This document shows, in pieces, positions 14,464 through 24,553 of a DNA stretch of 64,000 nt (the stretch's first letter is position 1; the number at the start of each line of letters is the position of its first letter). This stretch comes from Rhodoblastus acidophilus (GTDB taxonomy: Bacteria; Pseudomonadota; Alphaproteobacteria; Rhizobiales; Beijerinckiaceae): positions 1 to 64,000 of the forward strand of contig NZ_FYDG01000008.1 in assembly GCF_900187365.1 (NCBI RefSeq). The letters are read 5' to 3'. The notes below the pieces were generated by a model. It was given only the letters and a program-made list of their open reading frames with translations. It did not search any database and had not been told where the DNA came from. The position numbers and the translations under genes are program-made.

Positions 14464-14955
14464 GCCAGAGACTCCAAACACGCCAAGCTGCAAAGCCTGT
14501 TCCACAAACGCAATTAACTCCGCGAGACAAGGGGACAATGGCCGAGGGAGGTTGCCGATTTATTACCCCGGCGACATTTTTTCGCCCAATTCAAAAAAAT
14601 CGGGGGGTGTCGTCCGAATCCGTCCGGCGCGTTCAGGCTTCATTAACCGCCATGTTTAACACTCGCTTCATGACCGCCCAAGGCTCCGGCGCAACCGGGC
14701 CGGGAAAGGCGGAACAAAGCCGGCCGGAGGCGACCCCCCTCGTCCAGGCCGGCTTTTGATGACGAGAATCTCGACCGGCGCGACGCCGGCGCGAAGGAGC
14801 GAGGATGAGAACCGAGACGGCTTGCCAGGATGAATCAGCATTTGTTAACCATTCGGCGTTAAGCGTCTTCGGGGTATGATTCGCGTCGTTCAGTCGGGGG
14901 ACAAGGCCGGCAGCCGGCAAGGCGCCGTTTACTTTGGGCGGGGTGAGGACTTCAC
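14464..14955. promoter_or_regulatory. ctrA/fliJ divergent control region
   Basis: The 492-base gap has no gene. It holds four GANTC sites (14616, 14764, 14832, 14878), the recognition sequence of the cell-cycle methylase CcrM. It also holds TTAA-type motifs: TTAAC at 14643 and TTTAAC at 14655, and TTAACCAT at 14845 with another TTAA at 14859. TTAACCAT matches the known CtrA half-site, so CtrA autoregulation with methylation control is likely, as in Caulobacter. The spacing is not the classical N7. Confidence 0.6.
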
Positions 14956-15657
14956 ATGCGCGTATTATTGATCGAAGACGACAGCGCCACCGCGCAAAGC
15001 ATCGAGTTGATGCTGAAGTCCGAGAATTTCAACGTTTACACCACCGACCTGGGCGAAGAGGGCATCGACCTTGGCAAGCTCTATGATTACGACATCATCC
15101 TGCTCGACCTGAACCTGCCGGACATGTCCGGCTATGAGGTGCTGCGCACGCTGCGCGTGGCCAAGGTCAAAACCCCAATTCTCATCCTCTCCGGCCTCGC
15201 CGGCATCGAGGACAAGGTGAAGGGCCTCGGCTTCGGCGCCGACGACTATCTCACCAAGCCGTTCCACAAGGACGAACTGGTCGCCCGCATCCACGCCATC
15301 GTCCGCCGCTCCAAGGGCCACGCCCAGTCGGTGATCGCCACCGGCGACCTCGTCGTGAACCTCGACCAGAAGACCGTCGAAGTGAACGGCGCCCGCGTGC
15401 ATCTGACCGGCAAGGAATATCAGATGCTGGAGCTCCTCTCTCTGCGCAAGGGAACGACGCTCACCAAGGAAATGTTCCTCAACCACCTCTATGGCGGCAT
15501 GGACGAGCCGGAATTGAAGATCATCGACGTCTTCATCTGCAAGCTGCGCAAGAAGCTCGCCAACGCTTCCGACGGCCGCAACTATATCGAAACGGTCTGG
15601 GGCCGCGGCTATGTGCTCCGGGAACCATCTGACGCCGACGAGCGCATCACAGCCTGA
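14956..15657 (+). CDS. ctrA: Cell-cycle master response regulator CtrA
   Basis: The 233-residue OmpR-type regulator has a receiver domain (residues 1-115: [20 protein letters not shown], phospho-acceptor Asp51 in [14 protein letters not shown], Lys in DDYLTKPF). A winged-helix domain (about 125-225) follows with the CtrA-specific [19 protein letters not shown] and ENVWGRGY-like ending. It controls division, flagellar and DNA-replication genes. The C-terminus ends in ITA rather than the Ala-Ala that acts as a ClpXP tag in Caulobacter. It stands alone between its control region and a terminator. Confidence 0.97.
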   Translation: MRVLLIEDDSATAQSIELMLKSENFNVYTTDLGEEGIDLGKLYDYDIILLDLNLPDMSGYEVLRTLRVAKVKTPILILSGLAGIEDKVKGLGFGADDYLTKPFHKDELVARIHAIVRRSKGHAQSVIATGDLVVNLDQKTVEVNGARVHLTGKEYQMLELLSLRKGTTLTKEMFLNHLYGGMDEPELKIIDVFICKLRKKLANASDGRNYIETVWGRGYVLREPSDADERITA

Positions 15658-15701
15658 AAGCCTCCGCGTTCCTGCCCGTCGTAGGGCGACCAGCGCAATG
15701 A

Positions 15702-15729
15702 AAAACCCCGCCGGCGACGGCGGGGTTTT
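15702..15729 (+). terminator. Rho-independent terminator after ctrA
   Basis: An 11-bp perfect stem (15702-15712 with 15719-15729) contains four A/T pairs at its base and runs into TTTCGTTTT. It lies 45 bases after the ctrA stop. Confidence 0.9.
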
Positions 15730-15976
15730 CGTTTTGGCGGCGGCTTCGTTGGCGGAGCGTCAGAACGACAAAACTGCCGTTACGATATCCGCAAAACTCC
15801 TTAAGCCTAACGGCGGATATACAGCGCCGCGCGTCCGTCTATTATTCGCATTGGTCCGGTTTCCGAACCACGCCTTCAGATCAAGATCATTTCAAGCGCG
15901 CGGCCGCATTGGTCCCGCGCAATTCCCGCCGGCAAAAATCTCCTGGGGAGGCGGATTTTTGCCGGCGGAGCTTTTT
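15730..15976. terminator. Gap between ctrA and leuA with a long hairpin at 15926-15968
   Basis: The gap contains a 15-bp perfect stem (15926-15940 with 15954-15968) that includes five A/T pairs and has a second short stem in its loop. On the plus strand a run of six T follows at 15972. It lies just past the leuA stop and probably ends leuA transcription and any leftover ctrA transcript. Nothing else is seen in this stretch. Confidence 0.65.
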
Positions 15977-17530
<1,554 letters not shown>

Positions 17531-17669
17531 GATCGTCTCCAAATTGGGACGCCCTTTGGCTTTGCCTTAGAATTTTTGGGCAAGGCGCGCAACACGCGCG
17601 CAGCCGAGGGCGAAAAGCTCCGGTTGAAACTCAAATCCCCTGAAAGCCCAGGCATAGCCCGGACGGCCC
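17531..17669 (-). promoter_or_regulatory. leuA attenuator region
   Basis: Between the leader peptide and leuA the RNA can form a stem of CCCCTGA with TCAGGGG around a 26-base loop; its first arm contains the leader stop codon. Further down are a GCGCGC/GCGCGC hairpin and a partial GCCTTGCC/GGCAAAGC pairing near 17560-17590. This fits a ribosome-stalling attenuator, although no T-rich terminator is obvious. Confidence 0.6.
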
Positions 17670-17777
17670 TCAGGGGTTGATAAGGAGAAGGAGGAGTCCG
17701 AGCGCGCGAACAGACGCAGCCGGCGCGCGGGTCGGCGCGGCGTTCAGCAAAGGCGTCTGGTTGGCGACGAAGGTCAT
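17670..17777 (-). CDS. leuL: leuA leader peptide, 35 aa
   Basis: A short frame on the leuA strand starts at ATG 17777 with GAGAG five bases upstream. It ends in ALGLLLLLINP: six Leu codons (CTC, CTC, CTC, CTT, CTC, CTT) in seven positions just before the stop. Its stop lies inside the first arm of a possible RNA stem. This is the hallmark of a leucine attenuator: charged tRNA-Leu scarcity stalls the ribosome here and changes the downstream fold so that leuA is transcribed. Confidence 0.85.
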   Translation of the reverse strand: MTFVANQTPLLNAAPTRAPAASVRALGLLLLLINP

Positions 17778-17911
17778 GCGGCTCTCGAACAGGCAAAGCC
17801 TGGATGGATCTAGATAACCGATTCCCCGGCGGCGGCGCAAGCCCGTTCTGCGATCTGGAACAAAAGCCCAAGCGCGAGGGTTGGCCGACGTCAACGGAAA
17901 AGGAGGCTCCG

Positions 17912-18250
17912 ATGAAGTCCATTGCACGATGCCTGATTGCCGCCGCCTGCCTGAGCGCCGCATCCCCGGCTCTCGCCTTCGAGCGCGAGGTCAACAATGT
18001 CTGGTGGGCGGTTTACGAACATTACAATGGCGGCGACCAAACCGCCTGCATCGCGGAAAACTACAACGACCAGCCGGTTCAGGCCGTGTTCGAGGTGTTT
18101 CCCGCCGCCGCCGATTTCGACGGCGGCCCCGCGCCGGGCCGGATGCTGGTGACGCTCGCGCCCTACCAGACCATCAAGATTTGGGGCTGGGCCGATGCGC
18201 CAGGCCCCGGACCGCGCTGCGAACTGCGCGGCTCCAACGCCCTGCCCTGA
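17912..18250 (+). CDS. Secreted hypothetical protein, 112 aa
   Basis: The start ATG 17912 is preceded by AGGAGG, an excellent ribosome site. Residues 1-22 are a Sec signal peptide (SIARCLIAAACLSAASPALA). The mature part looks beta-rich (VNNVWWAVYEHYNGGD, then LVTLAPYQTIKIWGW) with two Cys that could form a disulfide. It is divergent from the leu leader and convergent with coaE. No family recognised; a periplasmic role is inferred from the signal. Confidence 0.75.
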   Translation: MKSIARCLIAAACLSAASPALAFEREVNNVWWAVYEHYNGGDQTACIAENYNDQPVQAVFEVFPAAADFDGGPAPGRMLVTLAPYQTIKIWGWADAPGPGPRCELRGSNALP

Positions 18251-18271
18251 GCCGTTTTTTAGGCGCCCGGC

Positions 18272-18853
18272 TCACACCGCCAAGGCGCGTAAAATGCCCG
18301 CGACCCGACGCTCGGCATGGGCGAGGCCATGCTGGGTTTCGACGATGAAATGGGCGCGCCGGCGCTTCTCGCCGTCGGGCGTCTGGCGCGCCAGGATCGC
18401 CTCGGCCTGCGCCGCGTCCATGCCGCCCCGCGCGAGGATGCGGGCCTTTTGCACGTCGGGCGGCGCGGTGGCGACAATCACCGCGTCGACCCGGGCGTGA
18501 TCGCCGGTTTCGAACAGCAGCGGGATGTCCAGCACGCAGACCGGCGTCCCCGCCCGCGCCTGCGCCGCGACGAAATCCCATTTCTTGCGCCGCACCGCCG
18601 GGTGGACGATCTTCTCCAGCTGCGCGATCTCATTGGGCTTGCCGACCACGGCCAGCCGCAACAGGGCGCGGTCCACCCGCCCGTCGCGCACCGCCTGCGG
18701 AAAAACCTCGGCCAGCGCCGGGACGATTTCGCCCTCGTACAGCCGATGCACGCAGGCGTCGGCGTCGAACACCGCCGCGCCGCGCCCGGCCAGCATCGCC
18801 GCCGTGGTGGATTTGCCCATTCCAATGGAGCCGGTCAGGCCGAGCGTGCGCAT
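18272..18853 (-). CDS. coaE: Dephospho-CoA kinase
   Basis: The 193-residue P-loop kinase performs the last step of CoA synthesis by phosphorylating the 3'-OH of dephospho-CoA. The Walker A motif GSIGMGKST lies at residues 8-16, FDADACVHRLY is the substrate motif, and VHPAVRR and DIPLLFETG are typical. Length and order match the family. A G-rich ribosome site (AGGGGGG) lies about seven bases before the ATG. Confidence 0.95.
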   Translation of the reverse strand: MRTLGLTGSIGMGKSTTAAMLAGRGAAVFDADACVHRLYEGEIVPALAEVFPQAVRDGRVDRALLRLAVVGKPNEIAQLEKIVHPAVRRKKWDFVAAQARAGTPVCVLDIPLLFETGDHARVDAVIVATAPPDVQKARILARGGMDAAQAEAILARQTPDGEKRRRAHFIVETQHGLAHAERRVAGILRALAV

Positions 18854-18967
18854 GTGCGTCCCCCCTGCCTCTCCTAACCCGGCTGGAGCTTCGGCAAAAG
18901 GGCCTGCCTCCCAAAGGGGGCGTCATATGTGTGTCGCCCGTCATTGCATGATTGGGATCGACGCCTT

Positions 18968-19177
18968 CTATTGCGCCTCCACCGAAATGCGCGCCGATTC
19001 GAGAAAGGAGGCGGCGGCGAGATTCTCGTCGGTGGCGACCGATCGATGCTGCCGGATGGAATCGGCGAAAATCTCCGAAATCTGCTCCTCGGTCAGCGCG
19101 CCCGATTTCCTGAGCTGCGTCAGGAGATTGAGCGTCAAAGTGCATGTCGCCAAAGCGGCGTCGTCAATATCCGCCAT
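18968..19177 (-). CDS. Small hypothetical protein, 69 aa
   Basis: Not recognised. The ATG at 19177 has AGGA about eight bases upstream. The product is a helical, soluble protein (LTLNLLTQLRKSGALTEEQISEIFADS) that resembles short two-helix domains. It lies upstream of coaE on the same strand with a 114-base gap. No function can be inferred. Confidence 0.6.
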   Translation of the reverse strand: MADIDDAALATCTLTLNLLTQLRKSGALTEEQISEIFADSIRQHRSVATDENLAAASFLESARISVEAQ

Positions 19178-19605
19178 GTCTTTGTCCTATTCACTTTCGC
19201 CAGCAACGGGCGCTGGCCTGGTCTTCGATTTGGCCTGCTCCACCTAAGGGTTAAAAGCAGGAAGCCTGGGCGATCTGGCCGGGGCTCAAGCAAGTGATCG
19301 CGCAATCTTTCGTTAAGCGGACGTTAATCTGAAATGTCCGCCAAAGCATTGGACACGGTAAAAGTGGCGAAAAGCCGTCAAAGGCGCGTCCGGCCCACGC
19401 GCCGGCGCCGCAATTCCTCGCCTCGGCAAGTATCGCCACAGCGGGCCAAAGGCGTCACCATCGCCTCAGCCTAGCAAGGTGAAGCGCCCCGCGCGCCTAT
19501 TCATGGGTTGGAAAAGCATCTGCTGCGACGCGGTCGCGAGGACTGCGCCCTATCGTAGCGACGCGTTGACCGGCCCGGAGGCCGGTCGCCTCCCCGTCAC
19601 GCGCG
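19178..19605. other. 428-base intergenic region, no gene seen
   Basis: The stretch lies between the small minus-strand gene and the glmS 3' end. Open frames here are short and Arg/Pro/Ser-rich, without ribosome sites. No hairpin with a T-run and no tRNA-like fold was noticed. The promoter of the small gene presumably lies near 19200-19330, which is somewhat AT-richer. Confidence 0.5.
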
Positions 19606-21435
19606 TCACTCCACAGTCACGCTCTTGGCGAGATTCCGCGGCTGATCCACGTCCTTGCCCATGAAAACCGCCGTGTGATAGGCGAGCATCTGGATCGGCG
19701 CGGCATAGACGATGGCCGAAAAATCCGGCGCCATCGCGGGCATGACGATTTCGCCGGCGAGCGGCGTCGCCGCTGCCGCAATGGAATGGGCGTCGCCCAG
19801 CAGAATGATCTTGCCGCCGCGGGCGGAAACCTCCTGCAGATTGGATACGGTCTTTTCCAGCACCGGATCGCTCGGCGCGATCACGATCACCGGCAATTGC
19901 TCGTCGATCAGCGCGATCGGGCCGTGCTTCAGCTCGCCGGCGGCATAGCCCTCGGCGTGGATATAGCTGATTTCCTTGAGTTTTAGCGCGCCCTCCAAAG
20001 CCAAGGGATAGGACGGGCCGCGCCCGAGATAGAGCACGTCCGTCGTCTTGCCCAGGCGGTGCGACAGCTGCTCGATCTTGGGCTCCAGCTTCATCGACTC
20101 CGCCAGCAGGCCGGGCACGACCATCAGCTCGTTGACGAGGCGTTTCTCCTCGTCCGCGCTGAGCACGCCGCGCGCGCGGCCGAGCGCGATGGCCAGCGAG
20201 GCCAGCACGGTGAGCTGGCAGGTGAACGCCTTGGTCGAGGCCACGCCGATCTCCGGCCCCGCCAACGTCGGCGCCGCGACGTCGCTCTCGCGCGCGATGG
20301 TCGAGGTCGACACATTGACCACGCCGATGATCTTTTGGCCCTGCGTCTTTGCGTAGCGCAGGCTGGCGAGCGTGTCCGCCGTCTCGCCCGACTGCGACAC
20401 CACCAGCATCAGGCCGTTTTCGGGCATGGGGGCTTCGCGGTAGCGGAATTCCGAGGCGACGTCGATCTCGACCCGCAGCCGCGCGAAACGCTCGAACCAA
20501 TATTTGCCGACGAGGCCCGCGTAATAGGCGGTGCCGCAGGCGGTCAGCGTAATGCCGGTCAGGGCTTTGGGGTCGAATGGCAGCTCGAACGGCAACCGCA
20601 CGCAATTGTTGGCGAAGTCGATGTAATGCGCCAGCGTGCGCGCCACCACTTCCGGCTGCTCGTGAATCTCCTTGGCCATGAAGTGCTTGTAATTACCCTT
20701 GTCCACCACGAAGGCGGAGGCCTGGGTCTTCAGCTTGGCGCGCTGCACCACGCGATTGCTTTCGTCGCGGAACTCCGCAAAACCCCGGCGCAGAATCACC
20801 CAGTCGCCGTCTTCGAGATAAGTGATGGTGTCGGTGAAGGCGGCCAGAGCCAGCGCGTCGGAGCCGAGATACATCTCGCCGCCCTCGCCATAGCCCACGG
20901 CGAGCGGCGCGCCCCGGCGCGCGCCGATCAGCAGATCCTCCTCGCCGTCGAACAGCATGCCCAGGGCGAAGGCGCCTTTGAGACGCGGCAGGCTGGCGGC
21001 GACGGCGTCCACCGGCGACAGGCCCTGGTTGATCTGCTCGGTCACCAGATGGGCCACCGCCTCGGTGTCGGTCTGGGTGACGAATTCATGGCCCTGCGCC
21101 ACCAGTTCGGCGCGCAATTCGCGGAAATTCTCGATAATGCCGTTATGCACCACCGCCAGCTTGTTGGTGGCGTGGGGATGGGCGTTGTTCTCGGTCGGGC
21201 GGCCATGGGTGGCCCAGCGGGTGTGGCCGATGCCGATCCGGCCGCGCAACGGTTTTTGCTGCAGCAGCGCGTCGAGATTGCGCAGCTTGCCTTCGGCGCG
21301 GCGGCGTTCGAGATGGCCGTTTTCCAGCGTGGCGACGCCTGCGGAATCATAGCCGCGATATTCCAGCCGTTTCAGCGCATCGACCAGCGATGAGGCGACC
21401 GGACCCTGACCGATGATTCCCACAATTCCGCACAT
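19606..21435 (-). CDS. glmS: Glucosamine-6-phosphate synthase (isomerizing)
   Basis: The 609-residue enzyme makes glucosamine 6-phosphate from fructose 6-phosphate and glutamine. The N-terminal glutamine amidotransferase domain begins MCGIVGIIG with Cys2 as nucleophile, then RWATHG. Two SIS sugar-isomerase domains follow (GTAYYAG, SQSGETADTL, LGRGPSYPLALEGALKLKEISY). The C-terminal KSVTVE is standard. AAAGGA lies nine bases ahead of the start. It is next to glmU, so two steps of UDP-GlcNAc synthesis are together. Confidence 0.97.
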   Translation of the reverse strand: MCGIVGIIGQGPVASSLVDALKRLEYRGYDSAGVATLENGHLERRRAEGKLRNLDALLQQKPLRGRIGIGHTRWATHGRPTENNAHPHATNKLAVVHNGIIENFRELRAELVAQGHEFVTQTDTEAVAHLVTEQINQGLSPVDAVAASLPRLKGAFALGMLFDGEEDLLIGARRGAPLAVGYGEGGEMYLGSDALALAAFTDTITYLEDGDWVILRRGFAEFRDESNRVVQRAKLKTQASAFVVDKGNYKHFMAKEIHEQPEVVARTLAHYIDFANNCVRLPFELPFDPKALTGITLTACGTAYYAGLVGKYWFERFARLRVEIDVASEFRYREAPMPENGLMLVVSQSGETADTLASLRYAKTQGQKIIGVVNVSTSTIARESDVAAPTLAGPEIGVASTKAFTCQLTVLASLAIALGRARGVLSADEEKRLVNELMVVPGLLAESMKLEPKIEQLSHRLGKTTDVLYLGRGPSYPLALEGALKLKEISYIHAEGYAAGELKHGPIALIDEQLPVIVIAPSDPVLEKTVSNLQEVSARGGKIILLGDAHSIAAAATPLAGEIVMPAMAPDFSAIVYAAPIQMLAYHTAVFMGKDVDQPRNLAKSVTVE

Positions 21436-21527
21436 GCAGCGATTCCTTTCGCCCGAACAGAAGCCGCCTGGCCCAGCTCAGGGCAAGTCACAAATGATTT
21501 CAATCCGTAGTCTAACCTAACGGAAAA

Positions 21528-22886
21528 TCATTTCCTCGCCTTTAGGGCGGCCATCTTCTCGCGGAAGGCCGCCGCCCAACCGAGCTTTTCCATCTGCTTG
21601 CCGCGCGCCACCGCCAGCGAATCGGCGGCGACGTCCTTGGTGACCACCGAACCGGAGCCGATCAGCGCGCCGTCGCCAATTTTGACCGGCGCCACCAGCG
21701 AACAGTTGGAGCCGACGAAGGCGTCGGCGCCGATCTCCGTGCGATATTTCAGGAATCCGTCATAATTACAGGTGATCACCCCCGCCCCGATATTGGAGCG
21801 GGCGCCAACGCTGGCGTCGCCAATATAGGTAAGGTGATTGACCTTCGCGCCCTCGCCGATCTCGGACTTCTTGATTTCAACGAAATTACCGACCTTCGCC
21901 GCCTTGGCCAGATTGGCGCCGGGGCGCAGCCGGGCATAGGGGCCGACCGTGACCGCGTCGGCCAGCGTCGCCCCTTCCAGATGCGAAAACGCGTGGATCA
22001 CCACATTGTCGCCAACGGTGACGCCGGGGCCGAACACCACATGCGGCTCGACCAGCACATCGGCGCCGAGCACGGTGTCGTGGCTGAAGAACACGGTGTC
22101 CGGGGCGATCAGCGTCGCGCCCTTCTCCATGGCGGCGCGGCGCAGGCGCGTCTGGATCTCGGCTTCGGCCTGAGCGAGCTGCGCGCGGTCGTTGACGCCC
22201 AAAACTTCGCCGGCCGGGGCGATCACCAGCGCGCAGGCGGCGCCGTCGGCGCGGGCGATCTCCACCACGTCGGGCAGGTAATATTCCTTCTGGGCGTTGT
22301 CATTGCCGACGCGCGACAGCCAGTCCAGCGCCTTGCGGCCGTCGAGCGCCATCAGGCCGGCGTTGCAGCGGCGCGCCCGCAATTCCTCGGGGCTGGCGTC
22401 CTTCTGTTCGCGGATGGCCAGCAGCGCGCCGGAGGCGTCGGTCAGCAACCGCCCGTAACCAAACGGATTTTCCGGCTCGAAACCCAAAACCGCCACGCCC
22501 GCGCCGCCCGCAAGCTTCGCCCGCAGCGCGGCGAAAGTCTCGGGACGGACCAGCGGCGTGTCGGCGAACAGCACGAGGCAATCGTCAAAACCCTGCGCCA
22601 GCGCCGCGCGGGCGGCGAGCACGGCATGGGCGGTGCCCAGCCGCTCGGCCTGCACGAAAACCTGGGCGTGCGGCGCCTCGCGTAAAACTTCGGCCGCGAC
22701 GTCGTCGCGCCCCGGCCCGACCACCACGGCGAGCGCGTCGGCGCCCGCCTGCGCCACGGCGTCGAGCACATGGGCGAGCATGGAGCGGCCGGCGACCTGA
22801 TGCAGAACCTTGGGACGGCTGGAGCGCATCCTCTTGCCTTCGCCGGCGGCGAGCACGATGGCGAGGCATTTGCGCGCTTGGCTCAT
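21528..22886 (-). CDS. glmU: Bifunctional GlmU: GlcN-1-P acetyltransferase and GlcNAc-1-P uridyltransferase
   Basis: The 452-residue enzyme has an N-terminal nucleotidyltransferase domain ([23 protein letters not shown]) and a C-terminal left-handed beta-helix with hexapeptide repeats. The catalytic segment [14 protein letters not shown] lies in the beta-helix. The product is UDP-GlcNAc for peptidoglycan and lipid A. GGAGG lies six bases upstream of the start. It lies upstream of glmS on the same strand with a 92-base gap and may be cotranscribed. Confidence 0.96.
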   Translation of the reverse strand: MSQARKCLAIVLAAGEGKRMRSSRPKVLHQVAGRSMLAHVLDAVAQAGADALAVVVGPGRDDVAAEVLREAPHAQVFVQAERLGTAHAVLAARAALAQGFDDCLVLFADTPLVRPETFAALRAKLAGGAGVAVLGFEPENPFGYGRLLTDASGALLAIREQKDASPEELRARRCNAGLMALDGRKALDWLSRVGNDNAQKEYYLPDVVEIARADGAACALVIAPAGEVLGVNDRAQLAQAEAEIQTRLRRAAMEKGATLIAPDTVFFSHDTVLGADVLVEPHVVFGPGVTVGDNVVIHAFSHLEGATLADAVTVGPYARLRPGANLAKAAKVGNFVEIKKSEIGEGAKVNHLTYIGDASVGARSNIGAGVITCNYDGFLKYRTEIGADAFVGSNCSLVAPVKIGDGALIGSGSVVTKDVAADSLAVARGKQMEKLGWAAAFREKMAALKARK

Positions 22887-23029
22887 GTCTGTCCTCCGTT
22901 AGGGTCCGGGCGCAGCTATAGGCGAGGCGGGATTTGGGACAAAGCAAAAAATCGCCCTCGCGCCCGCCGCATTTTCTTGTATATGTCGCACCTCACGATC
23001 GTAATTTTTGGGAATGGAACGCCGCAGTC

Positions 23030-24553
23030 ATGCTCAAGCGCCGGGATGTCTTGCAATGGGCGGGCGGCGCGGCCGTGTCGCTGCTCGGCGCCGCTTCGGC
23101 TCGCGCGCAGGACGACAGGAACGCCATCCAGCCCTTCACCAGCGCCGTGGTGGTCGAGGCCGCCCGCGCGCTGGCCGCCAAACCGTTCGTGGCCGCCGAC
23201 GCCGACCTGCCGGGGCCGCTCAGCGCCCTCAGCTACGAAGCCTATGTGGCGATCCACGCCAAGCCCGAGGCGATGATCTGGGCCAACGATCCCGGCGGCT
23301 TCGTGGTGGAGCCGCTGCATCGCGGCTTTGTCTTCACCACGCCGATGCAGATCAATCTGGTCGAGGACGGCCTGTCGCGCCGCCTGACCTATGACCCCGG
23401 CCAGTTCGCCTTCGGCGGCGTCGCCCTGAGCGCGCCGCCGGCCAATCTGGATTTTTCCGGCTTCCGCGCCTTCCATCGCGGCGATGACGGAACCCTTTCG
23501 GAAATCGCCATCTTCCAGGGCGCGAGCTTCTTCCGCTCGCTGGCGCCCGGCCAGAATTTCGGCGTGACCGCGCGCGGCCTGTCGGTGCGCGCCGGCGATT
23601 CGCGCGGCGAGGAATTCCCGTTCTTCCGCGCGGTCTGGATCGAAAAGCCGACCCGCGCCGGCAATGTGCTGGTGGTCCACGCCCTGCTCGATTCGGAAAG
23701 CCTCGCCGGCGCCTATCGCTTCACGCTGCACCCGAGCGACGCCACCATCATCGACACGGAATGCGCCCTGTTCCCGCGCGTCGACATCGACAATATCGGC
23801 TTGGGCACGATGAGCGCGACCAGCCTGTTCACGCCGCTGGAGCGGCGCGGCGCCGACGACATTCGCGGCGCCGCCGCCGAGGTCGCCGGCCTGCAAATGT
23901 ACACCGGGGCGGGCGAATGGGTATGGCGCCCGGTCGCCAACCGGTCGAAATTGCAAATTTCCGAATTGGTCGACCAGAATCCGCGCGGCTTCGGCTTCCT
24001 GCAGCGCCAGCGCAGCTTCAACGCCTTCAATGACGACGTGCAGCATTGGGAGCGCCGGCCCAGCCTGTGGATCGAGCCGATCGGCGATTGGGGTCCGGGC
24101 TCGGTCGAGCTGCTGGAAATTCCCTCGGATTCCGAACCGGCGCAGAACATCATCGCCTTCTGGCGCTGCAAGAAGGGCCTCGCCAAGGGCCAGACCGCCG
24201 AATTCGCCTATCGCCAGTTCTGGTGCTGGACCCCGCCGACCTCGCCGCCGCTGGCGGTGGCCATCGGCGCCCGGGGCGGGCGCGGCGGCGCGGCGAAACA
24301 GCGCCGCTTCCAGGTCGATTTCGAGGCCGATTTCCTCGGCGACGCCGCCAAGGCCGCCGACATCAAGGCCAATCTGAACACAAGCCCCGGACGCATCGCC
24401 TCGGTTCGGCTGTTCCCCGCGCCGGAACAGAAGCGCCTGCGCGTGCTGTTCGATCTCGATCCCAATGGCGAAACCGCCTGCGAACTGCGCCTGACGCTGG
24501 AATCGCAGGGCGCGCCTGTCTCAGAAACCTGGCTGTACCGATGGACGAGCTGA
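23030..24553 (+). CDS. opgG: Periplasmic glucan biosynthesis protein, MdoG/OpgG-OpgD family
   Basis: The start at ATG 23030 (507 aa) yields a twin-arginine signal (MLKRRDVLQWAGGAAVSLLG...ARAQ), which is more typical of the OpgD paralog. Earlier starts in the frame would bury the signal. The mature part is the MdoG domain (begins PFTSAVVVEAARALAAKPF, contains SYEAYVAIHAKPEAMIW). These proteins act in the periplasm on the backbone or branching of osmoregulated glucans. The 3' end overlaps opgH by 13 bases, so the pair is cotranslated. Confidence 0.88.
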   Translation: MLKRRDVLQWAGGAAVSLLGAASARAQDDRNAIQPFTSAVVVEAARALAAKPFVAADADLPGPLSALSYEAYVAIHAKPEAMIWANDPGGFVVEPLHRGFVFTTPMQINLVEDGLSRRLTYDPGQFAFGGVALSAPPANLDFSGFRAFHRGDDGTLSEIAIFQGASFFRSLAPGQNFGVTARGLSVRAGDSRGEEFPFFRAVWIEKPTRAGNVLVVHALLDSESLAGAYRFTLHPSDATIIDTECALFPRVDIDNIGLGTMSATSLFTPLERRGADDIRGAAAEVAGLQMYTGAGEWVWRPVANRSKLQISELVDQNPRGFGFLQRQRSFNAFNDDVQHWERRPSLWIEPIGDWGPGSVELLEIPSDSEPAQNIIAFWRCKKGLAKGQTAEFAYRQFWCWTPPTSPPLAVAIGARGGRGGAAKQRRFQVDFEADFLGDAAKAADIKANLNTSPGRIASVRLFPAPEQKRLRVLFDLDPNGETACELRLTLESQGAPVSETWLYRWTS

